A stretch of 64,000 nucleotides of DNA from Conchocele bisecta (Eukaryota > Mollusca > Bivalvia > Lucinida > Thyasiridae), in NCBI GenBank assembly GCA_029237695.1, contig CM055278.1, forward strand, positions 76,922,297 to 76,986,296. Direction: 5' to 3'. The position numbers were made by a program, and so were the translations under genes. Under the pieces are notes generated by a model that saw nothing but the letters and a program-made list of their open reading frames with translations, did no database searches and was not told the origin of the DNA. The stretch's first letter is position 1, and every line of letters starts with the position of its first letter. Below, piece by piece: positions 46,858 through 59,174 of the stretch.

Positions 46858-47027
46858 CAATGTATCCAAGTACAACTACTGTTTCTCTGACTTCCCGTTC
46901 GCGGCCGATGTGCCCGACTACCCGCACAATGCTGACATGGCCAAATACATTGTCAGCTACGTGCAGCACTTCAACATACAGGACAACATCAGGTTCCTAC
47001 GCAAGGTCGTCACATTGGACAAGGAAG
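46858..47027 (+). CDS. FMO: FMO exon 2
   Basis: Continues the frame from exon 1 (CACAT + CAATGTA gives FTHINVSKYNYCFSDFPFA). It encodes the FMO segment with CFSDFPFAADVPDYPHNADM and IRFLRKVVTLDKEG. The FPDFPF-like motif and the following HxxMxxYI pattern are typical of the region between the FAD and NADPH domains in animal FMOs. Acceptor TTCGCAG, donor GAAG|GTATGC, phase 1. Exon length is 170 bases. The upstream intron is about 11.3 kb and carries the XPG/CXC transposon. Confidence 0.85.
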
Positions 47028-47082
47028 GTATGCACAATTGGGCTCAGAATTACAATGCAACTCTACAACTCATTTAGTTTTG

Positions 47083-47830
47083 TCGCGCCTGCTTTAGCAG
47101 AAGGCTCGACTATAGTTGCTGCTTTTTTCGCCGTCGTCCGAAATATCAACAAGTTTGTACAAGCTTGGTCATCATGGTATAACTTTAATATTACTTGACG
47201 GAATGCTTCAATATTTGGACACTTGATATATGTGAGCATTTGGAACACACTCATGCCGCCATTAACATGACCTTGACCTTTTATACCTTCACATTTTTGT
47301 GGAAACACTTAGCCATTTTATTTGTGTCAAAAAGTTTGTACAAGTTTCTTCATCATGATATAACTTTAATATTGCTTGACAGATTGCTTCAATATTTGGA
47401 CACTTGATACATGTGAGCACTTGGAACACACTCATGCCTCCATTAACATGACCTTTTGCACCTTCACATTTTTGCGGAAACACTTTTTTACATAAACAAT
47501 ATTGTACATGTTTCTTCATCATACTATAACATTACTATTACTTGATATTTGGACACTTGATACATGTAAGCATTTGGAACACACTCATGCTGCCATTAAC
47601 ATGACCTTGACATTTTTCGTGCCCATGATCATGTTAGGGTCAAATTACTTGACATGCGCAACACTGCTTCCGTGACTGAAACACTTGTTTATTTTTTATG
47701 TCAAACAGTTTCTTCAACTTTGACCTTTTTCGTGTTTTAAGCATGCACTTCTCTGACAATTTTTGTGATACTTATATTAGCATATGCCATTGCTCATGTT
47801 ACGGTCAAATGCCTCGGCAGGCGCGACACC
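47083..47830 (+). repeat. Minisatellite-cored element, family I
   Basis: The left end is GTCGCGCCTGCTTTAGCAGA. There are three to four units of roughly 170-180 bp with CAAGTTTGTACAAGCTTGGT-like sequence, AATATTTGGACACTTGATA, ACACTCATGCCGCCATTAAC and ATGACCTTGACCTTTT. The right tip is TGCCTCGGCAGGCGCGACAC. It lies 55 bases after the exon 2 donor in FMO intron 2. Confidence 0.65.
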
Positions 47831-48438
47831 GCTTCCGTGGCAGAATTCTTGCTACTAATATATTTCATCTTTGTCTGTACTCTGCAACTCTGTGCCTTTA
47901 ACAAAACGTTAGAGCCATATCAGACGGTATGACACTGTGTGCTTGCCAATTACTTTTTGAGGTGTTAATCTTGTCTACAATTCTGTGAGTCCAGTTGTGT
48001 CATTTGAGATTTCGTGTCAGTATTAACAGTAAACACGGAAATTGATTCTTCGCAGAGACGACAGATATTTGGGCCAAAGTACCGAGATCACCAAATGCAG
48101 CTTAACAAGCCGCGTTTAATGTGCCAAATTTCATTAAAATCCGTTACATAATAAGGACTATATAACAGAATACGTACCTTGAATCGGAGGCACTGCTGGA
48201 AGTTTCAGTAATTGTTGTTGTTGTTGTAACCAAGTGATCATACACCTTGATATGGGTCACAATCTGCACATTTTATTTGTGGTGAGTGAAATCTAGACAT
48301 GGGAGACATATTGATATTTACTGACCAAATTATGAAAAGTGAAGACCCCGATCTATGTATCTACACTTTGCACAAATTACATGTAAATACGCCTTGTCAC
48401 ATACCTTATATCTATTATTTACAATATTGGTGTGACAG
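47831..48438. other. FMO intron 2 remainder
   Basis: No feature recognised except a short TTG trinucleotide run near 48,211. Confidence 0.4.
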
Positions 48439-48600
48439 GTGAACATTGGAAGGTTGTTGCTAAGCAACTAGAAGATGATGGACAGACTGAAAGACGAATG
48501 GCTGCAGATGAAGTTTATTCTGCGAAATATGTTGCTATAGCAACCGGGCATCATGTAAAGCCAAGTTTTGCCACATTTCTGGGCCAGGACACTTTCAACG
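48439..48600 (+). CDS. FMO: FMO exon 3
   Basis: Encodes GEHWKVVAKQLEDDGQ, then the strand VYSAKYVAIATGHHVKPSF, which corresponds to the ATGxxxxP-type hinge of class B monooxygenases, and FLGQDTFNG. Acceptor GTGTGACAG, donor AACG|GTAAAT. Phases fit exon 2 (phase 1) and exon 4. The last codons give FN, the start of the FMO signature completed by exon 4. Confidence 0.9.
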
Positions 48601-48708
48601 GTAAATATCTGAGTGTACAAAGTTGTTCAGCTCATTATTTAACCTTTACAATGCTGAAATAAAGTTTGTCGTCTGCTAATTATTTCTATTTTCCAATTTC
48701 CTCATCAA

Positions 48709-48780
48709 AAACATAGTTTGACAGCACATTAGAATCATTTTCCATGGAAATGATTCTAAAGTGCTGTCAAACCATGTTTT
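48709..48780. repeat. Hairpin MITE or fold-back, GAATCATTTTCC family
   Basis: Near-perfect palindrome centred on CCATGG at 48,742-48,747, with arms AACATAGTTTGACAGCACAT continuing through TAGAATCATTT. It is related in wording to the hairpins at about 6,520 and 6,650 (GCACATGAGAATCGTTTCCC). Confidence 0.8.
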
Positions 48781-50195
48781 TTGTTGCACCCACTTGCGGA
48801 AAGCGCGATATAGTCGGCACTTTGGCGTACGTACGTACTTACATACGTACGTGTGTCCGGTTAAAGTTTTGGTTAAGATTTTTGGTTAAGTTTTTTGGTT
48901 AAAGTTTTTGGTTAAGTTTTTTGGTTCAGTTTTTTGGTTAAAGTTTTTGGTTAAAGTCTTTCGTTATACTATATCTCTGCAACTGCTTTGCCCATTACCT
49001 TGAAACTTCACATGGGTGTTTATCATCATCTATATTTTCATTCTACCCCCCTCCCGTGCGGCCCCTGTGCCCAATGTCAACGTCAAATTACTTGGAAGTT
49101 TTTATGCCACTGGGTTTCGAAGAAACGGGTGGCATATAGTGTTTGGACCGTCCGTCTGTCCGTCTGTCCGTCCGGGCAAACATCAGGGGTTTAGGAGCTT
49201 AGTGTAAGGGTTAGTAACATAAGGATTCCTTTGAAGTTCTTTGAACTTATTCCGTTAGCCCATAAAACCTTTTGAAGTTTAGGGGCTAGTCCTTTGATCT
49301 TTTATATAGCAACCCATAAACCCAAAATGTTGGTACGTCCGTCCGTCCGTCCGGGCACACATTAGGGTACTTATGTGGCTAGCCCCACAGGGTTATGGAC
49401 TTAGTAAAGGATAGGGTTGGTTACAATTAGCCACCTAAAAAATCCTTTTATGTGGCTAAAAATCGTTTTATGTGGCTAATATTTAACATGTGATAAGCCA
49501 CATAAGTATAGTAATGTAAGAACGTCCGTCCGTCCGTCCGTCCGTCCGTCCGTCTGTCCCTGTGCCCGTCTGTCCGTCTGTCTGTCCGTCCGTCACACTT
49601 TTCGGTTAACCACTTTGTCACAGTTTCTCAAATATGCTGCAGGTGGCATCCACGTTCGACAGATGCATTTCTTGTTGGTTAAGTTTTTTGGTTAAAGTTT
49701 TTTGTTATACTATATCTCTGCAACTGCTTTGCCCATTACCTCCAAGCTTCACATGAGTGTTTGTCATCATCTATATTTTCATTCTATACCCCACCCGTGC
49801 GGCCCCTGTGCCCAATGTCAACGTCAAATTACTTTGAAGTTTTTGGTTAAAGTTTTTTGTTAAAGTTTTTTCATGTACTATACCTCTGCACCTGCTTTGC
49901 CCATTACCTTGCAACTTCACATGGGTGTTATCATCATCTATATTTTCATTCTACCCCCCTCCCGTGTGGCCCCTGTGCCCAATGTCAAGGTTTAATTACT
50001 TTGAAATTTTTGGTTAAAGTTTTTGTCGCACCTGCTTGCGGAAAGCGCGATATAGTCGGCTCTTTGGCATACGTCCGTACGTACGTGTGTCCGGTTAAAG
50101 TTTTTTGGTTAAACTTTTTCCGTCTACTATATCTTTTTTTAGTGTCCATGCCTCGCCCCAAGGCGCGACATGCAGGCCGCGGCCATCTAGTATTG
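48780..50195 (+). repeat. Composite of minisatellite family F and GTCC modules
   Basis: Starts GCACCCACTTGCGGAAAGCG, then a run of TTGGTTAAAGTTT words and family F units with TCATCATCTATATTTTCATT. A GTCC array with the ATGTGGCTA module (49,140-49,600) follows, then further F units. The tip is CCCCAAGGCGCGACATGCAG with GCCGCGGCCATCTAGT. It contains both pieces of the CCACCCG-stem module (see 13,757-13,890) and appears to be nested. Confidence 0.65.
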
Positions 50196-50459
50196 AGAAA
50201 GAAGACCAGATATAAAATAACAGCAGACCACAGTTTTCATTCCCGCATTCTATGGGTTAATTTGTCACCTTTCTCTTTATTTTTCTGTGTCTATATCTGA
50301 ATAAATAGAAGATATTCCATCGTACATTTTGAATAGCAGGAAATAATACACGAGTGTGCGTCGGCTTCTGCGTAAGCAACAAGTGAGCGTAGAGAACGAG
50401 TTGCTTGCACGGACGCCAACGGACACGAGTGTATTATTTTCAGTTTTCAGCTCGACTAT
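50196..50459. other. Short unique segment in FMO intron 3
   Basis: Contains ACACGAGTGTGCGTCGGCTT and a near-inverse GACACGAGTGTATTATTTTC, suggesting an imperfect hairpin at about 50,345-50,445. Nothing else was recognised. Confidence 0.35.
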
Positions 50460-51945
50460 TCGAAGAATAAGTAGAGCTTATGTTGTCAACCCGGCGTCGG
50501 CGTCAGCATCGCGGCGTCGGCGTCACCGTCACGCCTTGGTTAAGGTTTTTAGTCAACCTTGTATTTGGAATACTACTGGCCCTATACCCACCATACTTGG
50601 ACAACTTCATCTCCTAGTGATGTACATCAATAACCCCTGATCTATATTTGACCTTGACCTACATTTCCTCTTCAATTACTTAGTTAATTCCCCTTGGTTA
50701 AGGTTTTTAGTCAACCTTGGTTAAGGTTTTTAGTCAAGCTTGTATATGGAATACTACTTGCCCTACACCCACCATACTTGGACAACTTCATCTCTTAGTG
50801 ATGTACATCAATAACCCCTGATCTATATTTGACCTTGACCTACATTTTCTCTTGAATTACTTACTTAATTCCCCTTGGTTAAGGTTTTTAGTCAACCTTG
50901 GTTAAGGTTTTTAGTTAAGCTTGTACATGGAATACTATTGTGCATACAGACACCATACTTGGACAACCTTTTCTCATAGGGATGTACATCAATAACCCCT
51001 GATCTATATTTGACCTTCACCTACATTTCCTCTTGAATTACTTACTGAATTCCCCTTGGTTAAGGTTTTTAGTCAAGCTTGTATATGGAATACTACTGGC
51101 CCTACACCCACCATACTTGGACAACTTCATCTCCTAATGATGTACATCAACAACCCCTGACCTATATTTGACCTTGACCTACATTTAACCTTTAATTACT
51201 TAGTTAATTCCCCTTGGTTAAGGTTTTTACTCAAGCTTGTAGATGGAATACTATTGTGCATACAGACACCATACTTGGATAACTTATTCTCATAGGGATG
51301 TACATCAATAACCCCTGACCTATATTTTACCTTCACCTACATTTAACCTTCAATTACTTACTTATTTCCCCTTGGTTAAGGTTTCTACTGAAACTTGCTT
51401 AATGTTTATAGTCAAGCTTGTATATGGAATACTCCTGGGCCTACAGCAACCATACTTCGACAACTTCATCTCCTAGTGATGTACATCAATAATCCCTGAC
51501 CTATATTTGACATTGACCTACTTTTATCCTTGGATTACTTAGTTATTTCCCCTTGGTTAAGGTGTTTAGTCAAGCTTGTATATGGAATACTCCTGGGCCT
51601 ACAGCAACCATACTTCGACAACTTCATCTCCTAGTGATGTACATCAATAATCCCTGACCTATATTTGACATTGACCTACTTTTATCCTTGGATTACTTAG
51701 TTATTTCCCCTTGGTTAAGGTGTTTAGTCAAGCTTGTATATGGAATACTCCTGGGCCTACAGCAACCATACTTGGAAAACTTCATCTCCTAGTGATGTAC
51801 ATCAATAACCCCTGACCTATATCTGACATTGATCTACATTTAACCTTGAATTACTTACTTAATTTCCCTTGGTTAAGGTTTTTAGTCAACCTTGGTTAAG
51901 GTTTTTATGCAGGCCACGGCCACCTTGTTTGTCAAGCTATGTGTA
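50460..51945 (+). repeat. Minisatellite-cored element, family H
   Basis: The head holds GGCGTCGGCGTCAGCATCGC repeats. There are about eight units of roughly 160-180 bp with CCTTGGTTAAGGTTTTTAGT (itself containing a CCTTGGTTAAGG palindrome), CATACTTGGACAACTTCATC and TTTGACCTTGACCTACATTT. The tail is ATGCAGGCCACGGCCACCTTG. Two adjacent units at about 51,420-51,720 are nearly identical. Confidence 0.75.
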
Positions 51946-52365
51946 CATCGACAACCCTCGTAGTCGAGCTATGCTGTTCTCCTACAGCACTTGTTAAGTT
52001 TTTGTTTCCATACATAGTCCTATACAAACAATACATAAGTTGCAAGCAGTTTAACAGCATGTAGTTATAGGTTACAAACCTTGTTTACAATCAACTATGA
52101 CTATTGAACATAATTATAGAATATAACGTATTGTCCTTACATGGTTAGGTTGGATTTATTTAAGAATGTTATGTAGATGAGGGAATAGAGTCGAAATAGT
52201 ATGTTGAGACATGGCAAAGATGGTTTGTGAATAATAATTGAGCAACACGATACGATACTATTACATATATGATGTTGTAACTAACTGTAATATTCTATGT
52301 ATGATCAGAAGGTACGTATATCTCCAAATGAGCGTTAGTCTAATTGGATAACATTCCATTTTTAG
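51946..52365. other. No feature recognised (FMO intron 3)
   Basis: AT-rich unique-looking sequence without ends, frames or motifs that I can support. Confidence 0.4.
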
Positions 52366-54765
52366 CGCGACTTTCGAAGGAAGCCGTGCTTATGGCATAC
52401 CCTCGGCGTCGTAGGCGTCCGTCTGTCTGTCCGTCCGTCCGTCCATCTTCAAAAATTATAATGGCTTGGATTTGCTTCATATTTCACACACGCAATGCTC
52501 CAAGGGTCCTCTACTGTGCTGTGGCAAATCCACGTTCGTGCCGCCCCTTCTAAGCCCAGGGTCAAGGTCACATACTTTGTACTTTAACGCTCACTCGCTC
52601 GGGTAAATAATGGCCTATATTTTCTGTTTCCTAGCTTGGATTTGCTTCATATTTCACACACACATTGCTCCAAGGTTCCTTTACCGCGCTGTGGCAAATA
52701 CACATCCGTGACGCCCCTTCTAAGCCCAGGGTCAAGGTCACATACTTTGTGCATCTCGAAACCTTAAATCTCAGTCGCTCGGGTAAATAATGACCTATAT
52801 TTTCTGTTTCCTTGCTTGGATTTGCTTCATATTTCACACATGCATTGCTCCAAGGGTCCTCTACTGCGCTGTGGCAAATCCACGTCCGTACCGCCCCTTC
52901 TAAGCCCAGCGACAAGTTCACATACTTTGTGCATTTCGAAACCTTCACGCTCAGTCGCTCGGGTAAATAATGACCTATATTTTATGTTTCCTTGCTTGGA
53001 TTTGCTTCATATTTCACATACGCATTGCTCCAAGGGTCCTCTACTGTGCTGTGGCAAATCCACGTCCATGCCGCCCCTTCTAAGCCCAGCGACAAGTTCA
53101 CATACTTTGTGCATCTCGAAACCTTAACGCTCAGTCGCTCGGGTAAATAATGACCTATATTTTCTGTTTCCTTGCTTGGATTTGCTTCATATTTCACACA
53201 CGCATTGCTCCAAGGGTCCTCTACTGCGCTGTGGCAAATCCATGTCCGTGCCGCCCCTTCTAAGCCCAGGGACAAGGTCATATACTTTGTGCATCTCGAA
53301 ACCTTAACGGTCAGTCTCTCGGGTAAATAATGGCCTATATTTTCTGTTTCCTTTCTTGGATTTGCTTCATATTTCACACACGCATTGCTCCAAGGTTCCT
53401 CTACTGTGCTGTGGCAAATACACGTCCGTGGCGCCCCTTCTAAGCCCAGGGTCAAGGTCACATACTTTGTGCATCTCGAAACCTTAACGCTCAGTCGCTC
53501 GGGTAAATAATGGCCTATATTTTCTGTTTCCTTGCTTGGATTTGCTTCATATTTCACACACGCATTGCTCCAAGGGTCCTCTACTGCGCTGTGGCAAATC
53601 CACGTCCGTGCCACCCCTTCTAAACCCAGGGTCAAAGTCACATACTTTGTGCATCTCGAAACCTTAACTCTCAGTCGCTCGGGTAAATAATTACCTATAT
53701 TTTCTGTTTCCTTGCTTGGATTTGCTTCATATTTCACACACGCATTGCTCCAAGGGTCCTCTACTGCGCTGTGGCAAATCCACGTCCATGCCGCCCCTTC
53801 TAAACCCAGGGTCAAGGTCACATACTTTGTGCATCTCGAAACCTTAACGCTCAGTCGCTCGGGTAAATAATGACCTATATTTTATGTTTCCTTGCTTGGA
53901 TTTGCTTCATATTTCACATACACATTGCTATAAAAGGGTCCTCTACTGCGCTGTGGCAAATCCACGTTCGTGCCGCCCCTTCTAAGCCCAGGGACAAGGT
54001 CACATACTTTGTACTTTAAAGGTCGGTCGCTCGTGTAAATAATGGCCTATATTTTCTGTTTCCTTGCTTGGATTTGCTTCATATTTCACATACGCATTGC
54101 TCCAAGGGTCCTCCACTGCGCTGTGGCAAATCCACGTCCATGCCGCCCCTTCTAAGCCCAGCGACAAGTTCACATACTTTGTGCATCTCGAAACCTTAGC
54201 GCTCAGTCGCTCGGGTAAATAATGGCCTATATTTTCTGTTTCCTTGCTTGGATTTGCTTCATATTTCACACACGGATTGCTCCATGGGTCCTCTACTGCG
54301 CTGTTGCAAATCCACGTCCGTGCCGCCCCTTCTAAGCCCAGGGTGAAGGTCATATACTTTGTGCATATCAAAACCTTAATGCTCAGTCGCTTGGGTAAAG
54401 AATGACCTATATTTTATGTTTTCTTGCTTGGATTTGCTTCATATTTCACATACGCATTGCTCCAAGGGTCCTCTACTGCACTGTGTCAAATCCACATTCG
54501 TGCCGCCCTTCTAAGCCCAGGGACAAGGTCACATACTTTGTACTTTAACGCTCAGTCGCTCGTGTAAATAATGACATATATTTTCTGTTTCCTTGCTTGG
54601 ATTTGCTTCATATTTCACACACGCATTGCTCCCACCTCTGCTGCACTGTGGCAAAGCCATGTCCGTGCCGCCCCTTCTAAGCCCCGGGACAAGGTCACAT
54701 ACTTTGTGCATCTCGAAACCTTAACGCTTAGTCGCTCGGGTAAATAATGGCCTATATTTTCTGTT
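52366..54765 (-). repeat. Minisatellite-cored element, family E, 13 units of 180 bp
   Basis: The head GCGCGACTTTCGAAGGAAGC is followed by a (GTCC)n run at 52,420-52,443. Units start with GCTTGGATTTGCTTCATATT at about 52,467 and then mostly every 180 bases. Each carries CTGTGGCAAATCCACGTCCG, TAAGCCCAGGGTCAAGGTCA and CGCTCAGTCGCTCGGGTAAA. Because 180 is a multiple of three, the minus strand stays open for 279 codons (52,982-53,821). I treat that as a repeat artefact. The core is the complement of the family D units at 19.3 kb. Confidence 0.85.
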
Positions 54766-57700
54766 TCCTTGTGTCATTACCCAGTGTCCCACCATGAGCA
54801 GGTATCTGGCATGTTGTTAATGTGTCATTACCCAGTGTCTCACCGTGAGCAGGTATCTGGTATGTTGTTAATATGTCATTACCCGTGTTCCCAGTGTCTC
54901 ACCGTGAGCAGTATCAGTGAGGTAGTTGTTAATGTGTCGTTACCCAGTGTCCCACCATGAGCAGGTATCTGGTATGTTGTTAATGTGCCGTTACCCAGTG
55001 CCCACCATGAGCAGGTAGCTGGTATGTTGTTAATGTGCCGTTACCCAATGTCCGACCATGAGCAGGTATCTGGTATGTTGTTAATGTGTCATTACCCAAT
55101 GTCCCACCGTGAGCAGGTATCTGGTATGTTGTCAATGTGTTGTTACCCAGTGTCCCACCATGAGCAGGTATCTGGTATGTTGTTAATGTGCCATTACCCA
55201 GTGCCCACCATGAGCAGGTAGCTGGTATGTTGTTAATGTGTCGTTACCCAGGGTCCCACCGTAAGCAGGTATCTGGTATTTTGTTAATGTGTCGTTACCC
55301 AGGGTCCCACCGTGAGCAGGTATCTGGTATGTTGTTAATGTGTCGTTACCCAGTGTCCGACCATGAGCAGGTATCTGGTATGTTGTTAATGTGCTGTTAC
55401 CCAGTGTCGCACCATGAGCAGTTGGTATCCTTGTTAATGTGTTATGTTGTTAATCTGTTGTTATTCCCAGTGTCACCATGTTAAGCATGCCCAATATACT
55501 GGTATGTTGTTAATGAATCCGTGCCATGGTTAATGTGTCGTTGCCCAGGGTCCCATGTCAGCGTAACGTTACCCGCAGGCAGCTGGTATGTTGTTAAGTG
55601 TGTTGTTACCACAGTCCCACCCATAATCAGGTGTATCTTGGTATGTTGTTAATGTGCGTTGCCCACCCAGTGCCCACCATGACAGGTGTAACTGGTATGT
55701 TGTTAATGTGCCGTTACCCAGGGTCCCACCATGAGCAGGTAGCTGGTATGTTGTTAATGTGTCATTACCCAGGGTCCCACCATGAGCAAGTATCTGGTAT
55801 GTTGTTAATGTGCCGTTACCCAGTGCCCACCATGAGCAGGTAGCTGGTATGTTGTTAATGTGCCGTTACCCAGGGTCCCACCGTGAGCAGGTATCTGGTA
55901 TGTTGTTAATGTGTTGTTGCCCAGTGTCCCACCATGAGCAGGTATCTGGTATGTTGTTAATGTGCCTTGTTAATGTGTCGTTGCCCAGTGTCCCACCGTC
56001 AGCAGGATCTGGTATGTTGTTAATGTGTTGTTACCCAGGGTCCCACCATAATCAGGTGTCTGGTATGTTGTTAATGTGCCGTTACCCAGTGCCCACCATG
56101 AGCAGGTAGCTGGTATGTTGTTAATGTGCCGTTACCCAGGGTCCCACCATGAGCAGGTAGCTGGTATGTTGTTAATGTGTCATTACCCAGGGTCCCACCA
56201 TGAGCAAGTATCTGGTATGTTGTTAATGTGCCGTTACCCAGTGCCCACCATGAGCAGGTAGCTGGTATGTTGTTAATGTGCCGTTACCCAGGGTCCCACC
56301 GTGAGCAGGTATCTGGTATGTTGTTAATGTGTTGTTACCCAGTGTCCCACCATGAGCAGGTATCTGGTATGTTGTTAATGTGTCGTTACCCAGGGTCCCA
56401 CCATGAGCAGGTATCTGGTATGTTGTTAATGTGTCGTTACCCAGGGTCCCACCATGAGCAGGTATCTGGTATGTTGTTAATGTGTTGTTACCCAGTGTCT
56501 CTCTGTGAGCAGGTATCTGGTATGTTGTTAATGTGTCGTTATGCAGTGTCCCACCGTAAGCAGGATCTGGTATGTTGTTAATGTGTTGTTACCCAGGGTC
56601 CCACCATGAGTAGGTATGTGGTATGTTGTTAATGTGCCGTTACCCAGTGCCCACCATGAGCAGGTAGCTGGTATGTTGTTAATGTGTCGTTACCCAGGGA
56701 CCCACCATGAGCAGGTATCTGGTATGTTGTTAATGTGTCGTTGCCCAGTGTCTCTCTGTGAGCAGGTATCTGGTATGTTGTTAATGTGTCGTTACGCAGT
56801 GTCCCACCGTGAGCAGGATCTGGTATGTTGTTAATGTGTTGTTACCCAGGGTCCCACCATGAGCAGGTATCTGGTATGTTGTTAATGTGCCGTTACCCAG
56901 TGCCCACCATGAGCAGGTAGCTGGTATGTTGTTATTGTGTCGTTTCCCAAGGTCCCACCATGAGCAGGTATCTGGTATGTTTTTAATGTGTTGTTACCCA
57001 GTGTCTCTCTGTGAGCAAGTATCTGGTATGTTGTTAATGTGCCGTTACCCAGTGCCCACCATGAGCAGGTAGCTGGTATGTTGTTAATGTGCCGTTACCC
57101 AGGGTCCCACCATGAGCAGGTATCTGGTATGTTGTTAATGTGCCGTTACCCAGTGCCCACCATGAGCAGGTAGCTGGTATGTTGTTAATGTGCCGTTACC
57201 CAGGGTCCCACCGTGAGCAGGTATCTGGTATGTTGTTAATGTGTTGTTACCCAGTGTCCCACCATGAGCAGGTATCTGGTATGTTGTTAATGTGACATTA
57301 CCCAGTGTCCCACCATGAGCAGGTATCTGGTATGTTGTTAATGTGTCATTGCCCAGTGTCTCTCTGTGAGCAGGTATCTGGTATGTTGTTAATTTGTCAT
57401 TATGCAGTGTCCCACCGTGAGCAGGATCTGGTATGTTGTTAATGTGTCGTTACCCAGTGTCCGACCATGAGCAGGTATCTGGTATGTTCTTAATGTGTCG
57501 TTACCCAGTGTCCCACCGCAGCAGGTATCTGGTATGTTGTTAATGTGTTGTTATCCAGTGTCGCACCATGAGCAGGTATCTGGTATGTTGTTAATGTGTT
57601 GTTACCCAGTGTCCCACCATGAGCAGGTATCTGGTATGTTGTTAATGTGTTGTTACTCAGTGTCCCACCATGAGCAGGTATCTGGTATGTTGTTAATGTG

Positions 57701-57910
57701 TGGTTACCCAGTGTCCCACCATGAGCAGGTATCTGGTATGTTGTTAATGTGCCGTTACCCAGTGTCCCACAATGAGCAGGTATCTGGTATGTTGTTAATG
57801 TGTGACAGTCGTTACCCAGTGTCCCACCGTGAGCAGGTATCTGATATGTTGTTGATGTGTGACTGTCGTTACCCAGTGTCCCACCGTGAACAGGTATCTG
57901 GTATGTTGCA
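54766..57910 (+). repeat. 51-bp minisatellite, about 60 units
   Basis: The unit is GTGTCGTTACCCAGTGTCCC then ACCATGAGCAGGTATCTGGT then ATGTTGTTAAT. Higher-order structure is visible: groups of three or four unit variants (GTGCCC, GGTCCC, TCTCTCTGTG) recur in the same order, for example around 55,800, 56,080 and 56,230. Since 51 is 17 codons, every frame without a stop reads as a 17-residue periodic peptide on both strands. Each unit holds CAG|GTATCT, a good 5' splice-site match. It lies in FMO intron 3. No protein is inferred. Confidence 0.9.
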
Positions 57911-58264
57911 GACCCCTGGCACCACATCATGATTTGTGGGCTATGTGGTGGATGGATATAACCGTGTTGTTGAACATTCAGTCAACTTTTCATATGATAA
58001 GAAGTATGTTCCAAATATGTGGCGGTGACTGGAGAAATGGGGCTAATGGGTTTTGTGACCAGTGTAGATCCAGATTAGCCAGTGCATACACAGTCTGATA
58101 AGGATCTGCATTGTTCGCCATTTCACCAACGAAACAACTGTCATGCTTTGAACATGCACTATAGATTGTTATCAGGCTACATCAGTGTGCTATTTGATCA
58201 GGAGTTACACTGGTCACAAATTATATAATGGTTAAACACAGCATGGACATTTGTCATATTCTTT
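57911..58264. other. No feature recognised (FMO intron 3)
   Basis: Non-repetitive by eye. TGGCGGTGACTGGAGAAATG and GTTTTGTGACCAGTGTAG at about 58,021-58,067 resemble wording at about 22,876-22,915, so a dispersed repeat is possible. Confidence 0.35.
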
Positions 58265-58745
58265 ATTATACGAAGTATGTAGATGGGTATACTGTATAGT
58301 TTTCGTAATTCCGTCCTTATGTCTGTCCGTATGTCTGCGTTAAAGTTTTTGGGTACCCATTATATCCGTAACAATAAGTCGGATTGACCTTACACTTCAA
58401 ATACTTCCTTATCATCATCCATATTTTTATTCCATACTCCACTCATGCGGCCTTCATGTCCAAGCTCAAGGTCAAATTACTTGGAAAATTTGCGTCTGTA
58501 AGATTTGCGTTACTTTTCGGGTACCCATTATCTCTGCAGCGGCAAGTCTGATTGACTTCACACTTCATTTACTTCCTTATCATCATCCAGTTTCATTCCA
58601 TACCACACCCATGTGGCCTTCATGTCCAAGGTCAAGGGCAAATTACTTAGAAATTTGTGTTAAAGTTTTTTAAATATTTGCGTTAAAGTTTTTATTTGTC
58701 GGTCCAGGCGGCGGCTGGGGGTATACGTGAGCCCCTGCTCACTTT
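58265..58745 (+). repeat. Partial family G element
   Basis: The left end is ATACGAAGTATGTAGATGGG, then GTCC-like words and two units with CTTATCATCATCCATATTTT and CATGTCCAAGCTCAAGGTC-type sequence. The tip is GTCGGTCCAGGCGGCGGCTG. It abuts FMO exon 4 by about 20 bases, so the repeat's tail nearly forms the acceptor region. Confidence 0.6.
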
Positions 58746-58764
58746 TCTCTAGTTTGTTTTGCAG

Positions 58765-58891
58765 GGGAGATAATACATAGCGTAAAGTTTAACGATGCCA
58801 TTAGTAATGGAATGGTCGGCAGGCGGGTGCTAGTGGTCGGTATCGGCAACAGTGCTGTGGACGCTGCCGTAAACTGTGCCGAGGTTGGCAG
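58765..58891 (+). CDS. FMO: FMO exon 4
   Basis: The acceptor is TTTGTTTTGCAG. Joined to exon 3 it gives FNGEIIHSVKF, an exact fit to the FMO signature FxGxxxHSxxF/Y. VGRRVLVVGIGNSAVDAAVN follows, the GxGxSA NADPH-binding motif. The next CAEVG would lead into the strand after the NADP site. The likely donor is GGCAG|GTTGTC at 58,892. Reading on past it soon hits a stop, which supports splicing there. Remaining FMO exons (flavin/NADP domain end and C-terminus) were not found before 64,000. Confidence 0.9.
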
Positions 58892-58957
58892 GTTGTCTGC
58901 TTCAGTTATCCCCCTTGCCTGGCACTACTCTAAAGTCTGTTTCACAAAATCTACCTA

Positions 58958-59055
58958 AATATTACGGCTATATACACAATGCAAAAACAACATTTATTTC
59001 TATAATATTACGGCTATATACAGAATGCACAAACAATATTTATTTCTGTAATATT
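58958..59055 (+). repeat. 46-bp tandem duplication
   Basis: AATATTACGGCTATATACAC then AATGCAAAAACAACATTTAT is repeated once with small changes (period 46). It lies between FMO exon 4 and the left direct repeat of copy 2. Confidence 0.8.
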
Positions 59056-59078
59056 AAATTTTATCAACATTTTAGAAT

Positions 59079-59174
59079 TAGTCCTGTCCCTGATATGAAG
59101 ACCCGTATACATTGAGATGTACCCTATATTTCTCCACGGATTTCAGCAACAGGACCATTGCCCCACATAATTGA
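59079..59174 (+). repeat. Left direct repeat bracketing copy 2
   Basis: About 92-96 bases from TAGTCCTGTCCCTGATATGA to CCACATAATTGA. It matches 63,796-63,885 in the same orientation, with a 26-base identical core (starting AGACCCGTATACATTGAGAT) and a second identical block, CCATTGCC...CACATAATTGA. Confidence 0.85.

Noticed and set aside
52982..53821. 279-codon open frame on the minus strand
   Set aside because: It is open only because the family E unit is 180 bp, a multiple of three. The peptide is a 60-residue repeat with no domain, and neighbouring units of other length break the frame.
54766..57910. CRISPR-like array
   Set aside because: The 51-bp units have no unique spacers between constant repeats. 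The variation is ordinary minisatellite drift, and the genome is eukaryotic.
57490..57932. Overlapping frames of about 145 codons on both strands
   Set aside because: Both come from the 51-bp minisatellite (17-codon period). Matching long frames on opposite strands indicate repeat artefact.
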